Assembly (NCBI RefSeq): GCF_000219125.1
Contig: NZ_AFGF01000054.1
Location: forward strand, 1 to 59,655
From: Acetonema longum DSM 6540
GTDB taxonomy: Bacteria; Bacillota; Negativicutes; Sporomusales; Acetonemataceae
Reading direction: 5' to 3'
Length of the DNA: 59,655 nt
Positions 34,438-43,836 of the stretch are shown piece after piece. Every line of letters starts with the position of its first letter. Position 1 is the first letter of the stretch. Both the position numbers and the translations under genes were made by a program. Under the pieces are notes generated by a model. It had not been told where the DNA came from. It did no database searches and saw only the letters and a program-made list of their open reading frames with translations.

Positions 34438-34466
34438 ATTATATTGGGCTAAACTATATATGTCAA
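34438..34466 (-). promoter_or_regulatory. Sigma70-type promoter of the methyltransferase gene
   Basis: TTGACA (34461-34466) and TATAAT (34438-34443) are 17 bp apart on the minus strand. Confidence 0.82.
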
Positions 34467-34573
34467 TCATCGCCAATACCGCTTGCTATATGATGAGCGG
34501 TATCGCATGTGTCAACCCATTATTGCAGCTGCTCTCTTTGTGTCTGAATCAATCAAGCCCTGGCCCTTGACTC

Positions 34574-35491
34574 TTATAAATACGAAAGATCATAAGGGGT
34601 CCTCTGATAGACATAATAATTAAGCCAGTTGGAAAATAAAAGATGGGCGGCGCTGCGCCAAAGAACCATCGGAGACTGGTTGGGATCGTCATTGGGGTAG
34701 TAGTTTTGCGGCACTTGAATCGGCAGGCTCTGGGATACGTCCCGGTCATATTCGCCTTTCAGGGTCAGTGGGTCATATTCGGAGTGACCGGTGATAAAGA
34801 ACTGGCGCCCGCTTAGGTCCGTCACGGCATACACCCCGGAAATACAGGATTCGGATAAAAGCTGCAGCTGCGGTTTATTGACAATGTCCTCCCGCCGGAT
34901 TTCGGTGTGGCGGGAGTGAGGTACGTAGAAAAGATCATCAAAGCCTCGAAACAGTTGATCCTGGGCGGTAAAAATTCTTTTATGGGGAAAAACGCCAAAC
35001 ATTTTTTGCGGCAAATCATATTTGGGAACACCGTAGTGGTAATACAGGCCGGCCTGAGCCCCCCAGCAGATATGAAAAGTGGAATACACATGATTTTTAG
35101 TCCACTCCATGATCTCACAGAGTTCCGGCCAGTAAGCCACTTCTTCAAAAGGCATCTGTTCCACCGGGGCGCCAGTGATAATCATGCCGTCATAATTGTG
35201 GGACTTAACGCTATCAAAGGTTTCATAAAACTTAGTCAGGTGCTTCACAGGTGTATTAGTGGGTAAATAGCTGGCGGTATACATCAGATCCACTTCCACT
35301 TGCAGCGGCGTATTGCCCAACAGCCTCAACAGCTGCGTTTCAGTAGTGATTTTGGTGGGCATCAGGTTTAAGATTAAAATTTTCAGAGGCCGTATATCCT
35401 GAGTATAGGCCCTGTCTTCGTACATGACGAAAATATTTTCTTTTTCCAGAATGTCTGCCGCCGGCAGGTTATTAGGGATCTTGATCGGCAT
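34574..35491 (-). CDS. metA: Homoserine O-acyltransferase, acetyl-CoA type by motif (MetA family)
   Basis: The 305-aa MetA-family enzyme acylates homoserine, the committed step to methionine. The nucleophile C142 is in [10 protein letters not shown], and the catalytic H/E are in [11 protein letters not shown] and GHSEYDP. Position 111 is glutamate (ITGAPVEQ), the residue that marks acetyl-CoA use in Bacillus-type MetA, whereas E. coli has glycine and uses succinyl-CoA. The ATG at 35491 follows CAGGAGAG. A SAM-I riboswitch with terminator lies directly upstream, so expression falls when SAM is plentiful. The downstream pathway would use sulfhydrylation or cystathionine, linking it to the two C-S lyases. 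Confidence 0.95.
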   Translation of the reverse strand: MPIKIPNNLPAADILEKENIFVMYEDRAYTQDIRPLKILILNLMPTKITTETQLLRLLGNTPLQVEVDLMYTASYLPTNTPVKHLTKFYETFDSVKSHNYDGMIITGAPVEQMPFEEVAYWPELCEIMEWTKNHVYSTFHICWGAQAGLYYHYGVPKYDLPQKMFGVFPHKRIFTAQDQLFRGFDDLFYVPHSRHTEIRREDIVNKPQLQLLSESCISGVYAVTDLSGRQFFITGHSEYDPLTLKGEYDRDVSQSLPIQVPQNYYPNDDPNQSPMVLWRSAAHLLFSNWLNYYVYQRTPYDLSYL

Positions 35492-35559
35492 TTTACCACT
35501 CTCCTGTTTTTTGCAACGAGAAACAAGCCTGCTTTGCAGCTCTTGTTTCCGTCTAATAA

Positions 35560-35720
35560 AATAAAGACCTCTTTCCGGAAGAAAGAGGTCAACAAATCTG
35601 TTAGCTCCCCTCTCATCTCCCAAAACACTGCTGTTCTGCTGGAATTAGCACCACTGCTCTAACGAGCCGGTTGCCGGGCGTCATCGGGCCAGTCCCTCGA
35701 CCACTCTGGATAAGAGTTGC
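35560..35720 (-). promoter_or_regulatory. SAM-I (S-box) riboswitch with terminator
   Basis: The minus strand carries the S-box signature: CTCTTATCCAGAGTGG, then GAGGGACTGGCCC, GATGACGCCCGGCAACC, GGTGCTAATTCC and the closing AGATGAGAG (aptamer about 35609-35718). The terminator hairpin GACCTCTTTCTTCCGGAAAG... with T-rich tail follows at 35560-35590. It controls metA. Confidence 0.96.
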
Positions 35721-35796
35721 GTTATTTAGTTTTTCTAATCATAGCATAAGCAAGAGAAGACGGTCAAGAGACTGGCGCCGGCTTTTTCGTCGGGGA

Positions 35797-36396
35797 TCAA
35801 AGATTCGTTTTCAATACATTCCAGGCTGCTGCCTTGGCTGCAAAATAGCGGTGAAACGACAAATCGTCAGTCAGTTCCGGATGAAAAGCCGTGGCCAGCA
35901 TATGGTCCTGCTCCACCGCTACAATGTGACCATCCACTTTGGCCAGGACTGTCACATCCGCCCCCGCCTCTTCCACATAAGGCGCCCGGATAAACACCAG
36001 GGGCACCGGTGCAGCGGATACCGCCGGAATGAGGGCTTCCGTGGAAAAGCTGTCCAACTGACTGCCATAGGCATTACGCCGCACGCAGATGTCCATGACC
36101 CCCAAATAACCGGTTTCCTGACCGGCGATGGTCCTGGCCAGCAGGATCATGCCGGCGCAAGTGCCCCACACCGGCATGCCTTCCTGAATCCGGTCCAGGA
36201 TTGCCCGGGACAGAAGAAATTCTCGCAGCAGCTTACCCATCGCCGTGGATTCGCCTCCCGGCAAAATCAGTCCGGCGACAGGAGCCAAATCCGCTGCTTT
36301 TTTAACCGCCACACCCCGAATCTGAGGCAAGGCGTTGAGATGATCCAGGTGTTCTTTCACTGCGCCTTGCAGAGCTAATACCCCGATAGTCAGCAT
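35797..36396 (-). CDS. pdxT: Pyridoxal 5'-phosphate synthase glutaminase subunit
   Basis: PdxT releases ammonia from glutamine for PLP synthesis by PdxS. The 199-aa class I glutaminase has the oxyanion motif LPGGESTAMGKLL (about 46-58), the nucleophile cysteine in VWGTCAGMI (about 79) and the catalytic H-P-E near TAFHPELTDD. It follows pdxS by 4 nt in the usual order. The start is ATG behind GGGGGTGG. Confidence 0.97.
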   Translation of the reverse strand: MLTIGVLALQGAVKEHLDHLNALPQIRGVAVKKAADLAPVAGLILPGGESTAMGKLLREFLLSRAILDRIQEGMPVWGTCAGMILLARTIAGQETGYLGVMDICVRRNAYGSQLDSFSTEALIPAVSAAPVPLVFIRAPYVEEAGADVTVLAKVDGHIVAVEQDHMLATAFHPELTDDLSFHRYFAAKAAAWNVLKTNL

Positions 36397-36400
36397 GGTG

Positions 36401-37279
<879 letters not shown>

Positions 37280-37332
37280 ATCCAGACTCCCCCTCTTTGC
37301 CGGCAGCAAAAAATTTGCTAAAATAGGCGTAT

Positions 37333-37352
37333 CGATACAATTATTTGTATCG
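37333..37352. promoter_or_regulatory. Probable PdxR operator between pdxS and pdxR
   Basis: CGATACAA and TTGTATCG form 8-bp arms with a 4-nt spacer. The right arm overlaps the pdxR -35 hexamer (TTGTAT, 37345-37350). The overlapping GTATCGATAC (37329-37338) is itself a palindrome, giving a composite site. Confidence 0.75.
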
Positions 37353-37398
37353 CCGGCGAATTTTTGTTATTATAGCAGAGAGGAAAGGAATTTTACAA
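37345..37398. promoter_or_regulatory. Overlapping divergent promoters of pdxR and pdxS
   Basis: Plus strand (pdxR): TTGTAT 37345-37350, 17 bp, TATTAT 37368-37373. Minus strand (pdxS): TTGTAA 37393-37398, 18 bp, TATAAT 37369-37374. The two -10 elements overlap, so the promoters would compete and share control by the palindromes. Confidence 0.6.
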
Positions 37399-37399
37399 G

Positions 37400-38851
37400 A
37401 TGAATGAAGATTTTTTTGATTTTGTATCGATACAATTGGATAAGACCAGCAGGGCATCCCTCTATGCTCAGCTGTACGACAGCTTGCGGGAACTGATTCT
37501 GAGCGGCAAGCTGAGCCATGGCTACCTTCTGCCGCCGGTGCGGAAGCTGGCTGCTTTTTTAAGGGTTAATCCCGGCACAGTGGTCAACGCCTATAAGCTT
37601 CTGGAACAAAACGGCTACATCTACTCCCGGGCCGGCAGCGGCAACTATGTGGCCGAAATCGCCGGCAGCACGGCCGATGAGTATGAGCCGGCAACCCCTG
37701 ACATCGACTTGGAACTGCCGGAGCATATCCCTGCGGGCGGCAGGAACTGCATTGATCTTGCCACCGTCATGCCGCCGCCGGATTTATTGCCCATTGATGA
37801 CTTTAAGCGGGTATTGATCGAGGTATTGGACCGGGATCAGGGGTTTGCTTTCGGGTATCAGGAAAGTCAGGGATTCTTTCCTTTGCGGCAGTCCATTGCT
37901 GCTTACTTAAAAACCCAGGGTGTCCAGGCTCAGGCCGACAATGTGCAGATTATTTCCGGCGCCCAGCAGGGCATTGACATCATTGCCAAGGCTTTTCTCC
38001 AGTTCGGTGACTGCGTGTTTACCGAAAGTCCCACCTATCCGGGGGCTATCGCCGCCTTTCGTTCCCGGGGCGCCAAAATCATCGACATTCCCATGGACGC
38101 AGACGGCATGGCCATGCAGGAGCTGGAAAACAAAATTCGCGCCTTCCGCCCCCGCCTGATTTATGTTATGGCCAACATTCAAAATCCCACCGGTTACTCC
38201 TACTCGGTGATCAAGCGCAACCGATTGATCGGCCTGGCCCGGCGCTACGACGCCATTATTCTGGAGGATGACTATATCAGCGAGCTGGATTTTTCCGGTT
38301 CCCCCCTGGCCCCCTTAAAGGCTCTGGACCGGGACCAGCGAGTCATTTACCTGAAAAGCTTTTCCAAAATGTTTATGCCCGGTTTGCGGCTGGCTTTTTT
38401 ACTGATGCCACCCCACTGGGTGGCAAAAGTTTCGGCGGTGAAGCATCACTCGGACATCGCCACCTCCGGCCTGACTCAGCGAGCCTTTGACCTGTATTTG
38501 CGTCAGGGCATCTGGCAGAAACATATCGGCGCTATCCGCCGGATTTATCAGGAAAGATACGAGGCGGCCCTAGCCGCCATCCGGGAATTCCTGCCGGATT
38601 CGACAGTCTGCCATCCGCCCCGGGGCGGCCTGACCTGCTGGCTGGCCCTGCGGGAAGGGGTATCGGCCCGCCTGATTGTCCAGTCCGCCGAGACAAAAGG
38701 TCTCCTGCTGCTGCCGGGAACCGCCTTTTTCCCCCGCCGGCCGCCGGACCGGTTTCTGCGGCTGAGTTTTGCTGTGGCTGATCAGGAAAAAATCGTTCAG
38801 GGAATAAAAATTCTGGGCGAAGTCATTGCTGAATATAAAGCGGAACCATAG
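37400..38851 (+). CDS. pdxR: PdxR-type MocR regulator (GntR wHTH plus aminotransferase-like domain)
   Basis: A 483-aa protein with a GntR-type winged helix (about 10-80, SLYAQLYDSLRELILSGKLSHGYLLPPVRKLAAFLRVNPGTVVNAYKLLEQNGYI) joined by a linker to a fold-type I aminotransferase-like domain. The PLP lysine is in LKSFSKMFMPGLRLAF, with NIQNPTGYSYS and EDDYISEL as cofactor-binding segments. PdxR senses PLP and controls pdxST. Divergent placement to pdxST and matching palindromes support this role. A further perfect palindrome lies inside its own codons 8-12. The start is ATG after AGGAAAGGAA. Confidence 0.92.
   Translation: MNEDFFDFVSIQLDKTSRASLYAQLYDSLRELILSGKLSHGYLLPPVRKLAAFLRVNPGTVVNAYKLLEQNGYIYSRAGSGNYVAEIAGSTADEYEPATPDIDLELPEHIPAGGRNCIDLATVMPPPDLLPIDDFKRVLIEVLDRDQGFAFGYQESQGFFPLRQSIAAYLKTQGVQAQADNVQIISGAQQGIDIIAKAFLQFGDCVFTESPTYPGAIAAFRSRGAKIIDIPMDADGMAMQELENKIRAFRPRLIYVMANIQNPTGYSYSVIKRNRLIGLARRYDAIILEDDYISELDFSGSPLAPLKALDRDQRVIYLKSFSKMFMPGLRLAFLLMPPHWVAKVSAVKHHSDIATSGLTQRAFDLYLRQGIWQKHIGAIRRIYQERYEAALAAIREFLPDSTVCHPPRGGLTCWLALREGVSARLIVQSAETKGLLLLPGTAFFPRRPPDRFLRLSFAVADQEKIVQGIKILGEVIAEYKAEP
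37422..37435. promoter_or_regulatory. Second PdxR-type palindrome inside the pdxR coding region
   Basis: TTGTATCGATACAA is a perfect 14-bp palindrome sharing its sequence with the intergenic operator. It overlaps codons 8-12 of pdxR, so bound protein could block its own transcription. Confidence 0.6.
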
Positions 38852-38939
38852 GCAATGCCGGAAATCAGACAGCATCATGACAGGAGCAAAGGAATTCCGG
38901 CAAAAAATCGGGAAAACTACCGGGAAGGAAGTGGTTACG

Positions 38940-39737
38940 ATGCAATACGACTTACAGGGAAAGGTCGCTTTGATTACCGGCGGCACCTCGGGAATCGGCC
39001 TGGCAGCCAGTCGCCTTTTTTTAGCAAACGGCGCCAAAGTGGTAATCGCCGGCCGGCGGGACTCCCAGGGCCAGGCAGCCCTGGAACAATTGAACCAGTG
39101 GCAGGCGGCGGTCCGGTTTGTCCGGACGGATGTGACGCTGCGGGCGGAGTGCAAAGAATTAGTACAACAAACTATAGCACATTTCGGCCGGCTGGATATC
39201 CTGGTGAACTCAGCAGGCGTCTATTGTGAAAAGGCCATTGCCGATATGACGGAGTCCGACTATGACGAGATCATGGACATCAATGTGAAAGGAACCTATT
39301 TCATGTGTCAGTACTCCCTGCCTGAACTGCGCCGCCGTCAGAATGCGACGGAAAAGGAACGTCCCCTCTGTCAGGGGGCTGCCATTGTCAATCTGGCCTC
39401 CGACGCCGGTCTGAACGGCAACTGGCTGTGTACCGCCTACTGCGCCTCCAAAGGAGCGGTGGTTGCTTTTACCAAGGCTCTGGCCCTGGAACTGGCGCCC
39501 CATCACATACGGGTCAATTGCGTCTGCCCCGGGGATGTGGCAACTCCTATGCTGGATAAGCAATTAGCCGATGCCAACGGTACCTATCAGCTGGCCGACG
39601 TGGAGAGTGCATACCCTTTGGGCCGGGTGGCCCGGCCGGAAGAAGCAGCCCAGGTTATCGCCTTTCTGGCCTCCGATGCCGCTTCCTTCGTCACCGGAGC
39701 GGCCTGGACGGTAGACGGCGGACTAACCGCCGGGTAG
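38940..39737 (+). CDS. Short-chain dehydrogenase/reductase
   Basis: A 265-aa classical SDR. The cofactor motif is TGGTSGIG (about 13-20), NSAG follows near 88-91, and the catalytic Y-x3-K is YCASK (with S upstream in NLASDAG). The basic GRRDS after the second strand suggests NADP(H). The substrate is unknown. The ATG at 38940 with GGGAAGGAA upstream is preferred over an earlier in-frame start that overlaps pdxR. It is about 90 nt downstream of pdxR and may be co-transcribed. A dispersed repeat begins directly after its stop codon. Confidence 0.88.
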   Translation: MQYDLQGKVALITGGTSGIGLAASRLFLANGAKVVIAGRRDSQGQAALEQLNQWQAAVRFVRTDVTLRAECKELVQQTIAHFGRLDILVNSAGVYCEKAIADMTESDYDEIMDINVKGTYFMCQYSLPELRRRQNATEKERPLCQGAAIVNLASDAGLNGNWLCTAYCASKGAVVAFTKALALELAPHHIRVNCVCPGDVATPMLDKQLADANGTYQLADVESAYPLGRVARPEEAAQVIAFLASDAASFVTGAAWTVDGGLTAG

Positions 39738-39738
39738 G

Positions 39739-39895
39739 GGAGCGTTGAAAAAGGCTCATCTGCGTCGTTACTCCTGCGGGCGGGCGTTCGACGTACCCTG
39801 CAAACGTACAGTCTCACGCCCGTCCTCGTCGTGCCTGGCACCTGAACCTTTTTGAACGCTCCCTGTTTCTAGGCCACAGATGAGTTTGGCAACAG
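39739..39895 (+). repeat. Dispersed intergenic repeat, copy A
   Basis: It begins right after the SDR stop codon. The ends are inverted: GGAGCGTTGAAAAAGG (39739-39754) and CCTTTTTGAACGCTCC (39847-39862), and CATCTG (about 39758) faces CAGATG (about 39878). Inside is the shared core ending CGTACAGTCTCACGCCCGTC then CTCGTCGTG. Copies B (54825-55073), C (51581-51645) and D (48178-48358) share parts. Confidence 0.7.
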
Positions 39896-40012
39896 ACTCT
39901 AAAGGAACTATTACGGAAGACCGGGTAGGCAAGAAGACCTATACATATTTGTCATTTCATGCTATGCTGATTCCATGTGCTTCTGTTTACAGCAAAAAAA
40001 AGGGGGGTATTT

Positions 40013-40648
40013 ATGAAAAAATCGGCTCTCATTTTTAGCATTTTTGCAATGGTTATGCTATTTTCCAGTATCGGCCTGGCAGCCCCGGTCATGGATTTTC
40101 AGGCCTGGCAAATGGACCTGGGGATAGGAGGCATAAACTATGACGACATGGACTTCTGGGGGACAGGCGATGATTCAACAGAATTAGTAAATTTCTACCT
40201 CCGGATCGGCCTCACAGACAGACTGGCCGTTGGCATTGACTCCTTCCACTTTGGTTCTCTGAGTGAGTCCTATGGTTATTGGAGCGAATTGACAATCATG
40301 AAAAACTACACCGACGTAAAAGCTGCTTACAAAATTGTGCCTAACCTGCAGCTGTTTGGCGGCGCCAGAATTTATTCCTCGGAATATTACAGAAATTATG
40401 GGCAGCCCTGGGAGCAAAAATACACCGAAACGGATACAGAGCCCCTCTACGGCGCAGGCGTTACCATTCCTCTTGGCGATACGTTTCACGCCTTCGCTTC
40501 CTGGCAGAAGTCGGATATCATCAAGGAAACTCAGGCCGGTCTCATGTATCAGAATGAGTCCTTTGGCGTCTACGCTACCGTGAACCGGATGGATGTGAAC
40601 GGTTCCAAATATGATGGCGCCGGTTTGGGCTTAAACTTCAGAATGTAA
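40013..40648 (+). CDS. Small outer-membrane beta-barrel protein
   Basis: A 211-aa protein with a clear signal peptide (KKSALIFSIFAMVMLFSSIGLAA) followed by alternating amphipathic strands (VNFYLRIGLTDRLAVGIDSFHFG, LQLFGGARIYSSEYYRN, ESFGVYATVNRMDVNG) and a C-terminal aromatic/hydrophobic strand GAGLGLNFRM. This is the pattern of an OmpA/OmpW-like 8-stranded barrel. It confirms an outer membrane. The ATG follows a GGGGGG ribosome-binding site. No specific ligand can be assigned; proximity to the haem receptor suggests but does not prove a linked role. A bidirectional terminator separates it from the receptor gene. Confidence 0.75.
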   Translation: MKKSALIFSIFAMVMLFSSIGLAAPVMDFQAWQMDLGIGGINYDDMDFWGTGDDSTELVNFYLRIGLTDRLAVGIDSFHFGSLSESYGYWSELTIMKNYTDVKAAYKIVPNLQLFGGARIYSSEYYRNYGQPWEQKYTETDTEPLYGAGVTIPLGDTFHAFASWQKSDIIKETQAGLMYQNESFGVYATVNRMDVNGSKYDGAGLGLNFRM

Positions 40649-40680
40649 TTGCTGCTCTATTTTCAGAACGATTACATACG

Positions 40681-40723
40681 AAAAGGCATTGGAGAACCTT
40701 TACCGGGTTTCCAATGCCTTTTT
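40681..40723. terminator. Bidirectional terminator between the outer-membrane protein and receptor genes
   Basis: AAAAGGCATTGGA and TCCAATGCCTTTTT form a strong stem with flanking A/T-runs between convergent genes. Confidence 0.85.
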
Positions 40724-40766
40724 CGCAGCTCCGGCAGAATATCCGCCACAGGGAGGGTGTTCTGAG

Positions 40767-42704
40767 CTAAAAGCTATAATTCATGCCAAACCGCCATATC
40801 AGACCGTTCAACACCAACTCATCGATCTTCTCGTCCAGGATATTATCGACCCCCACAAAGGTGCTGTAACGGTCGCTCCATTTTTTATTCAGGGTAAAAT
40901 TCAGCATATTGTAATCGTAGTTTACATTCTCATACTGATAATCCCGCACCCACTCATGCCAGAGGATAGCGCTGAGGCCGGCTGGCTTCTTGTCGTCATA
41001 GATAAGTTGAGCGGAATACTTATTTTGGGCGCGCCCGTCCAGACGCTTGCCGCCGGTAACGTCTTTGGCATCCATGTAGGCATAAGCGGTTTTGAAGGTC
41101 AGCCGGTCAGAAAGATACCGGCCTGCTTCCATTTCAAAGCCTTTTATTTCCGCTTCGGCAACATTGATGTATTTGCTGGTGGAAATCATGTTGGGCGGTG
41201 CTCCCGTTGTCGAGGTTTCAGTGCTGATCAGGTCAGTTACTTCGTTGTTAAAATAAGTAACCTTGCCAAAATTCGCGCCGCTTTCACCTTCCAGGCTAAC
41301 ATCAAAGCTCGTAGATTTTTCCGGCTTTAAGTCCGGATTCCCCGAAACAATGACGGTCATCGTCGGAATCGGCTTACGCGTCATATTCATATACAGTTCA
41401 CTGATGCTAGGGGCTTTAAAACCTTCACCGTAATTGGTCTTGAGACGGAGATTTTCCATAAATTTATAGGTCACGCCTAATTTGGGGCTGAAATTATCGC
41501 CAAAGTCGCTGCTGCCGTCATAGCGCAGGGAAGGAACCACCAGCACTTTATCGCTTAGCTTCCACTCATCCTGTAAATAAACAGCCTGGTATCGGATTTC
41601 TTTTTCCGAAATAGGCTTGCTGATCCCGCCTACACTGATCGTGGAAGGAGAATCGCCCCCTGTTCCCAAACGAGTTCCCCTGTATTCATTGGTGCGGTAC
41701 TCGCCGCCATAGGTCAGGGTATGCTGCTCATTCAGCCGCATGGTATTTTTACCGTCAACTACCCAGGTATTATACTCGGCCCGGTCAAAATCTACATAGC
41801 TTCCATCTGCTCTGCTAAGCATGTCGTTGTCTTTTTTCAGGTCATTGTAGTATGTGCGCAGTTCGAAATTTGCCCGTTCGGTCTTGCTCCGAAAGGCCAC
41901 GCCGTAGGAATTCCGGGTATTCGTAAAATCCTCCCATGTTGTGGCAGTATCAGTCTGCAGTTCTTCGTTCGTTCTTTCATAAAATACATCCAGATGCTTA
42001 TTTTTTGCCAGTTCATATGTACCGTTCAGGTTGTAGAACTGGCGGGGACCATACATATTGGTGCTCTCACTGCGGGTCTGTTCCTTAACATCAGTAAGCG
42101 CGGCATCCAGCGACCAGGACCATTTTCCCTGTTTTCCCAGGTCAAAGCGGTAGGAGGCGTTCTGCTGGCTGCTGCTGTTGCCCAGGCTAATGCTGTGCTG
42201 GGGCTTTTCAGCCTTGCGGGTGATGATATTAATGACGCCCCCTAAGGCATCTGAGCCGTAGAGAGAGCTGACCGGTCCCCGTACAATTTCGATCCGTTCC
42301 ACATTGGCCAGGTTAATACGGTTTAATTCATAGGCATTGGCTGTCATGTTGGTGTCCTCGCCAGCTATCCTGCGGCCGTCAATAAGAATCAGGGAGTGGT
42401 TGGTATTCATGCCCCGCAGGCTGACCTGGTTGCCGGTCATGCCTGCCTCCGACAGGTTTAAGTTAAAAGCCATTTTCAGGGCCTCTACCACAGTGCCTGC
42501 GCCCAGGGTTTCAATTTTCTGGCGGTCAATGACCTCTACAGGGGCTGGGGTTTCTTTGACATCCTGCTCGGTCCGGGTGGCGGTGACTACGATTTCTTCA
42601 GGCTGGACATGCTCCGCCGCGTATATGGGGAAATTCAGAGCAGTCATAATGCTCAGGCTTAACAGGGCCACTTTTCCGGTTTGACCGTGCCGCTGCTTTT
42701 TCAT
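40767..42704 (-). CDS. TonB-dependent haem receptor (copy 2)
   Basis: A 645-aa outer-membrane receptor. It has a signal peptide (VALLSLSIMTALNFPIYAA), TonB-box-like EEIVVTATRTEQ, the plug (VIDRQKIETLGAGTVVEALKMAF, NHSLILIDGRRI, SLYGSDALGGVINII) and a barrel ending NGLIWRFGMNYSF. FKAPSISELYMN followed by NPDLKPEKS is the FRAP-NPNL haem-receptor region. It is last in the haem operon behind a binding protein (31 nt), downstream of ChuW/HutW, flavodoxin and HmuUV homologues, so haem is the likely ligand. The ATG follows AGGAGGAGGG. Confidence 0.9.
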   Translation of the reverse strand: MKKQRHGQTGKVALLSLSIMTALNFPIYAAEHVQPEEIVVTATRTEQDVKETPAPVEVIDRQKIETLGAGTVVEALKMAFNLNLSEAGMTGNQVSLRGMNTNHSLILIDGRRIAGEDTNMTANAYELNRINLANVERIEIVRGPVSSLYGSDALGGVINIITRKAEKPQHSISLGNSSSQQNASYRFDLGKQGKWSWSLDAALTDVKEQTRSESTNMYGPRQFYNLNGTYELAKNKHLDVFYERTNEELQTDTATTWEDFTNTRNSYGVAFRSKTERANFELRTYYNDLKKDNDMLSRADGSYVDFDRAEYNTWVVDGKNTMRLNEQHTLTYGGEYRTNEYRGTRLGTGGDSPSTISVGGISKPISEKEIRYQAVYLQDEWKLSDKVLVVPSLRYDGSSDFGDNFSPKLGVTYKFMENLRLKTNYGEGFKAPSISELYMNMTRKPIPTMTVIVSGNPDLKPEKSTSFDVSLEGESGANFGKVTYFNNEVTDLISTETSTTGAPPNMISTSKYINVAEAEIKGFEMEAGRYLSDRLTFKTAYAYMDAKDVTGGKRLDGRAQNKYSAQLIYDDKKPAGLSAILWHEWVRDYQYENVNYDYNMLNFTLNKKWSDRYSTFVGVDNILDEKIDELVLNGLIWRFGMNYSF

Positions 42705-42735
42705 GATAGTAAACCCTCCTCCTAAATTTTAAACT

Positions 42736-43710
42736 TTATTGCATGACGCTGTCAGCATACAACAGGCCGGCTAAAACGTCGGTCGCTTCCGCCATCCGGG
42801 TGCCGGGATTAATCGCGAACAGGTGATAGGGCAGCTTGTGGACTCTGTTTTCCTTTACGGCTTTCATGCCCTTCCAGGCCGGATGAGCCGCCAGTTCCGC
42901 CCGGAATTTGGCCTCGACTTTGTCATCGGCGCTGTGGGTTATGAACAGAATCACTTCCGGATTGGCTTTAGAAACAAACTCCAGACTCAGGGGGACATAG
43001 CCGGAGCCGGCCATGGGGCCGCTCTTTTCAGCCTGATCGGCCACATTGTCGCCGCCCAGGCGTTTCATCAGATCGCCGGTGAAGGTGCCGGACAATATCA
43101 TGCTGAAGCTTTCAGTGGTACCCCATAGCAGAAGAGTTCGGGGCGAGGTTTTTCCTTTGCTGCCTTCGATAGCAGCCTGCATGCGGCTTTCGATTTGAGT
43201 AGCGAGAGAGTTGGCTTTGCCGGGGGTGCCTGCCAGTTCACCGTAGAGGCGCAAGATGCTCAGAACATCCTCCGGAGTGTCCGGGTTTCTCAAATAGACC
43301 GGAATGCCGGCTTGCGTCAGAACCGGCAGCAGTTCCTGATGAAAGGGTATATTCGCCCCTAAGATCAGATCCGGTTTAAGAGCCAGGATCTTTTCCAGAC
43401 TGGGATTATTGGGAACGCCTACCTGAGGAACGTCCTGCACCGCCGTTTTTACGGCAGGAGGCAGAGTCTCGGTCGCAGCACGGCCGGTCAGGTGGCCGCC
43501 GGCGCTTGTATACAGGTCAACATGGGACGCATTCAGCGCCACTACCCGCTGCGGCCGCTCCGGGATCACCAACTGCCGTCCGGCACTGTCTGTTACTGTC
43601 CGGGCAACGGTCTTCCCTGCCGTCCGCTCGGCACCATCCCGGGTTAGGCTCCACAGACTGCCGCCCAGCAGCAGTACTGCTACAACGCCCACAATCCATT
43701 TGTTTAGCAT
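42736..43710 (-). CDS. hmuT: Haem periplasmic binding protein (HmuT-like, copy 2)
   Basis: A 324-aa class III binding protein with an N-terminal anchor (WIVGVVAVLLLGGSLWSL), without lipobox. VTDSAGRQLVIPERPQRVVALNASHVDLYTSAGG and the NPGTRMAEATDVLAGLLY tail match the copy at 32235, showing that two uptake cassettes arose by duplication of a binding-protein/receptor pair. It should hand haem from the receptor to HmuUV. The ATG at 43710 has only a weak GGATG-type site. A family-2 leader terminator lies about 40 nt upstream, between it and chuW. Confidence 0.86.
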   Translation of the reverse strand: MLNKWIVGVVAVLLLGGSLWSLTRDGAERTAGKTVARTVTDSAGRQLVIPERPQRVVALNASHVDLYTSAGGHLTGRAATETLPPAVKTAVQDVPQVGVPNNPSLEKILALKPDLILGANIPFHQELLPVLTQAGIPVYLRNPDTPEDVLSILRLYGELAGTPGKANSLATQIESRMQAAIEGSKGKTSPRTLLLWGTTESFSMILSGTFTGDLMKRLGGDNVADQAEKSGPMAGSGYVPLSLEFVSKANPEVILFITHSADDKVEAKFRAELAAHPAWKGMKAVKENRVHKLPYHLFAINPGTRMAEATDVLAGLLYADSVMQ

Positions 43711-43746
43711 ATTGACTACACATCCTATCCTGTATAAGTTTTGGGC

Positions 43747-43805
43747 AAAAATGTAGAGCTCCGTTTCTACCATTGCATAGAAAACGGAGCTCTAGGCTCT
43801 CTGAG
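43747..43805 (-). promoter_or_regulatory. Leader terminator, family 2, copy haem-2 (inside the operon)
   Basis: The minus strand reads GAGAGCCT then AGAGCTCCGTTT, loop, AAACGGAGCTCT, then ACATTTTTG. GAGC can alternatively pair with GCTC around CUAGA, overlapping the terminator 5' arm. It separates chuW from hmuT and the receptor. No Fur box or good promoter was seen here, so it may control read-through. Confidence 0.6.
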
Positions 43806-43836
43806 CTTGCAGGGAGGCTTATTTTCATTCAATTCT

